Shown: positions 5,844-5,891 of the stretch, in pieces | How the letters are laid out: each line of letters opens with the position of its first letter | How positions within the stretch are numbered: the first letter of the stretch is position 1 | Assembly: GCA_913057765.1 (NCBI GenBank) | Contig: CAJXPH010000175.1 | Span: 1 to 5,891, forward strand | Length of the DNA: 5,891 nucleotides | Source of the DNA: an uncultured Campylobacteraceae bacterium | GTDB taxonomy: Bacteria; Campylobacterota; Campylobacteria; Campylobacterales; Arcobacteraceae | Reading direction: 5' to 3' | Notes under the pieces: generated by a model | Databases searched by the model: none | What the model saw: only the letters and a program-made list of their open reading frames with translations | What the model was told of the DNA's origin: nothing | Position numbers and translations under genes: made by a program

Positions 5844-5891
5844 CTGTCTCTTATACACATCTCCGAGCCCACGAGACCAGAGAGGATCTCG
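5844..5891 (-). other. Untrimmed Illumina Nextera (i7 side) adapter, inverted copy
   Basis: Exact reverse complement of positions 1-48, including the 19-bp mosaic end (5844-5862) and the same index. It truncates selB. Translating through it in the selB frame appends the well-known adapter peptide CLLYTSPSPRD, which must not be taken as protein sequence. Confidence 0.98.

Noticed and set aside
1..5891. 48-bp terminal inverted repeats suggesting a composite transposon
   Set aside because: They are exact Nextera adapter sequence with a library index. There is no transposase gene and no biological element.

Overview
The window is a compact selenium locus from a strongly A+T-rich bacterium, most likely a member of the Campylobacterota (the former Epsilonproteobacteria), perhaps Arcobacter-like. 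That placement rests on codon and base composition, the style of the SelA, SelB and SelD proteins, and the PhnD-like transporter beside selD. It is an inference, not a database match. The true insert is 49-5843. Both ends carry the same 48-base Illumina Nextera adapter in inverted orientation, so the two terminal genes are cut artificially.

Left part, minus strand: a periplasmic substrate-binding protein (365-1207) is followed after 2 bases by an ABC ATPase (49-362, cut by the contig end). The binding protein resembles PhnD but belongs to the type found next to selD and named a putative selenate transporter, so this is probably a selenium oxyanion importer. A permease gene would be expected further left.

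Middle: the divergent intergenic region 1208-1504 separates the importer from selD. It holds no convincing protein gene. It does hold two copies of one 15-bp palindrome, ACCTAW-N3-WTAGGT (1275-1289 and 1420-1434), placed near the two outward promoters. This looks like a shared operator coordinating selenium uptake with selenium activation.

Right part: selD (1505-2539, plus strand) has an in-frame UGA at codon 16 that must be read as selenocysteine, with a SECIS-like hairpin right after it. selC, the tRNA-Sec gene with anticodon UCA, lies on the minus strand at 2553-2651. selA (2709-4073) follows, overlapping selB by 8 bases (selB 4066-5843, cut near its C-terminus).

Together the genes cover import of the selenium source, activation to selenophosphate (SelD), conversion of Ser-tRNA-Sec to Sec-tRNA-Sec (SelA on selC), and delivery to UGA codons (SelB with the SECIS). 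SelD is itself a selenoprotein, so the pathway needs its own product. The core Sec machinery is well known. The less expected items are the paired palindromes, the unusual selC structure with its flanking inverted repeat, and the short ATPase.
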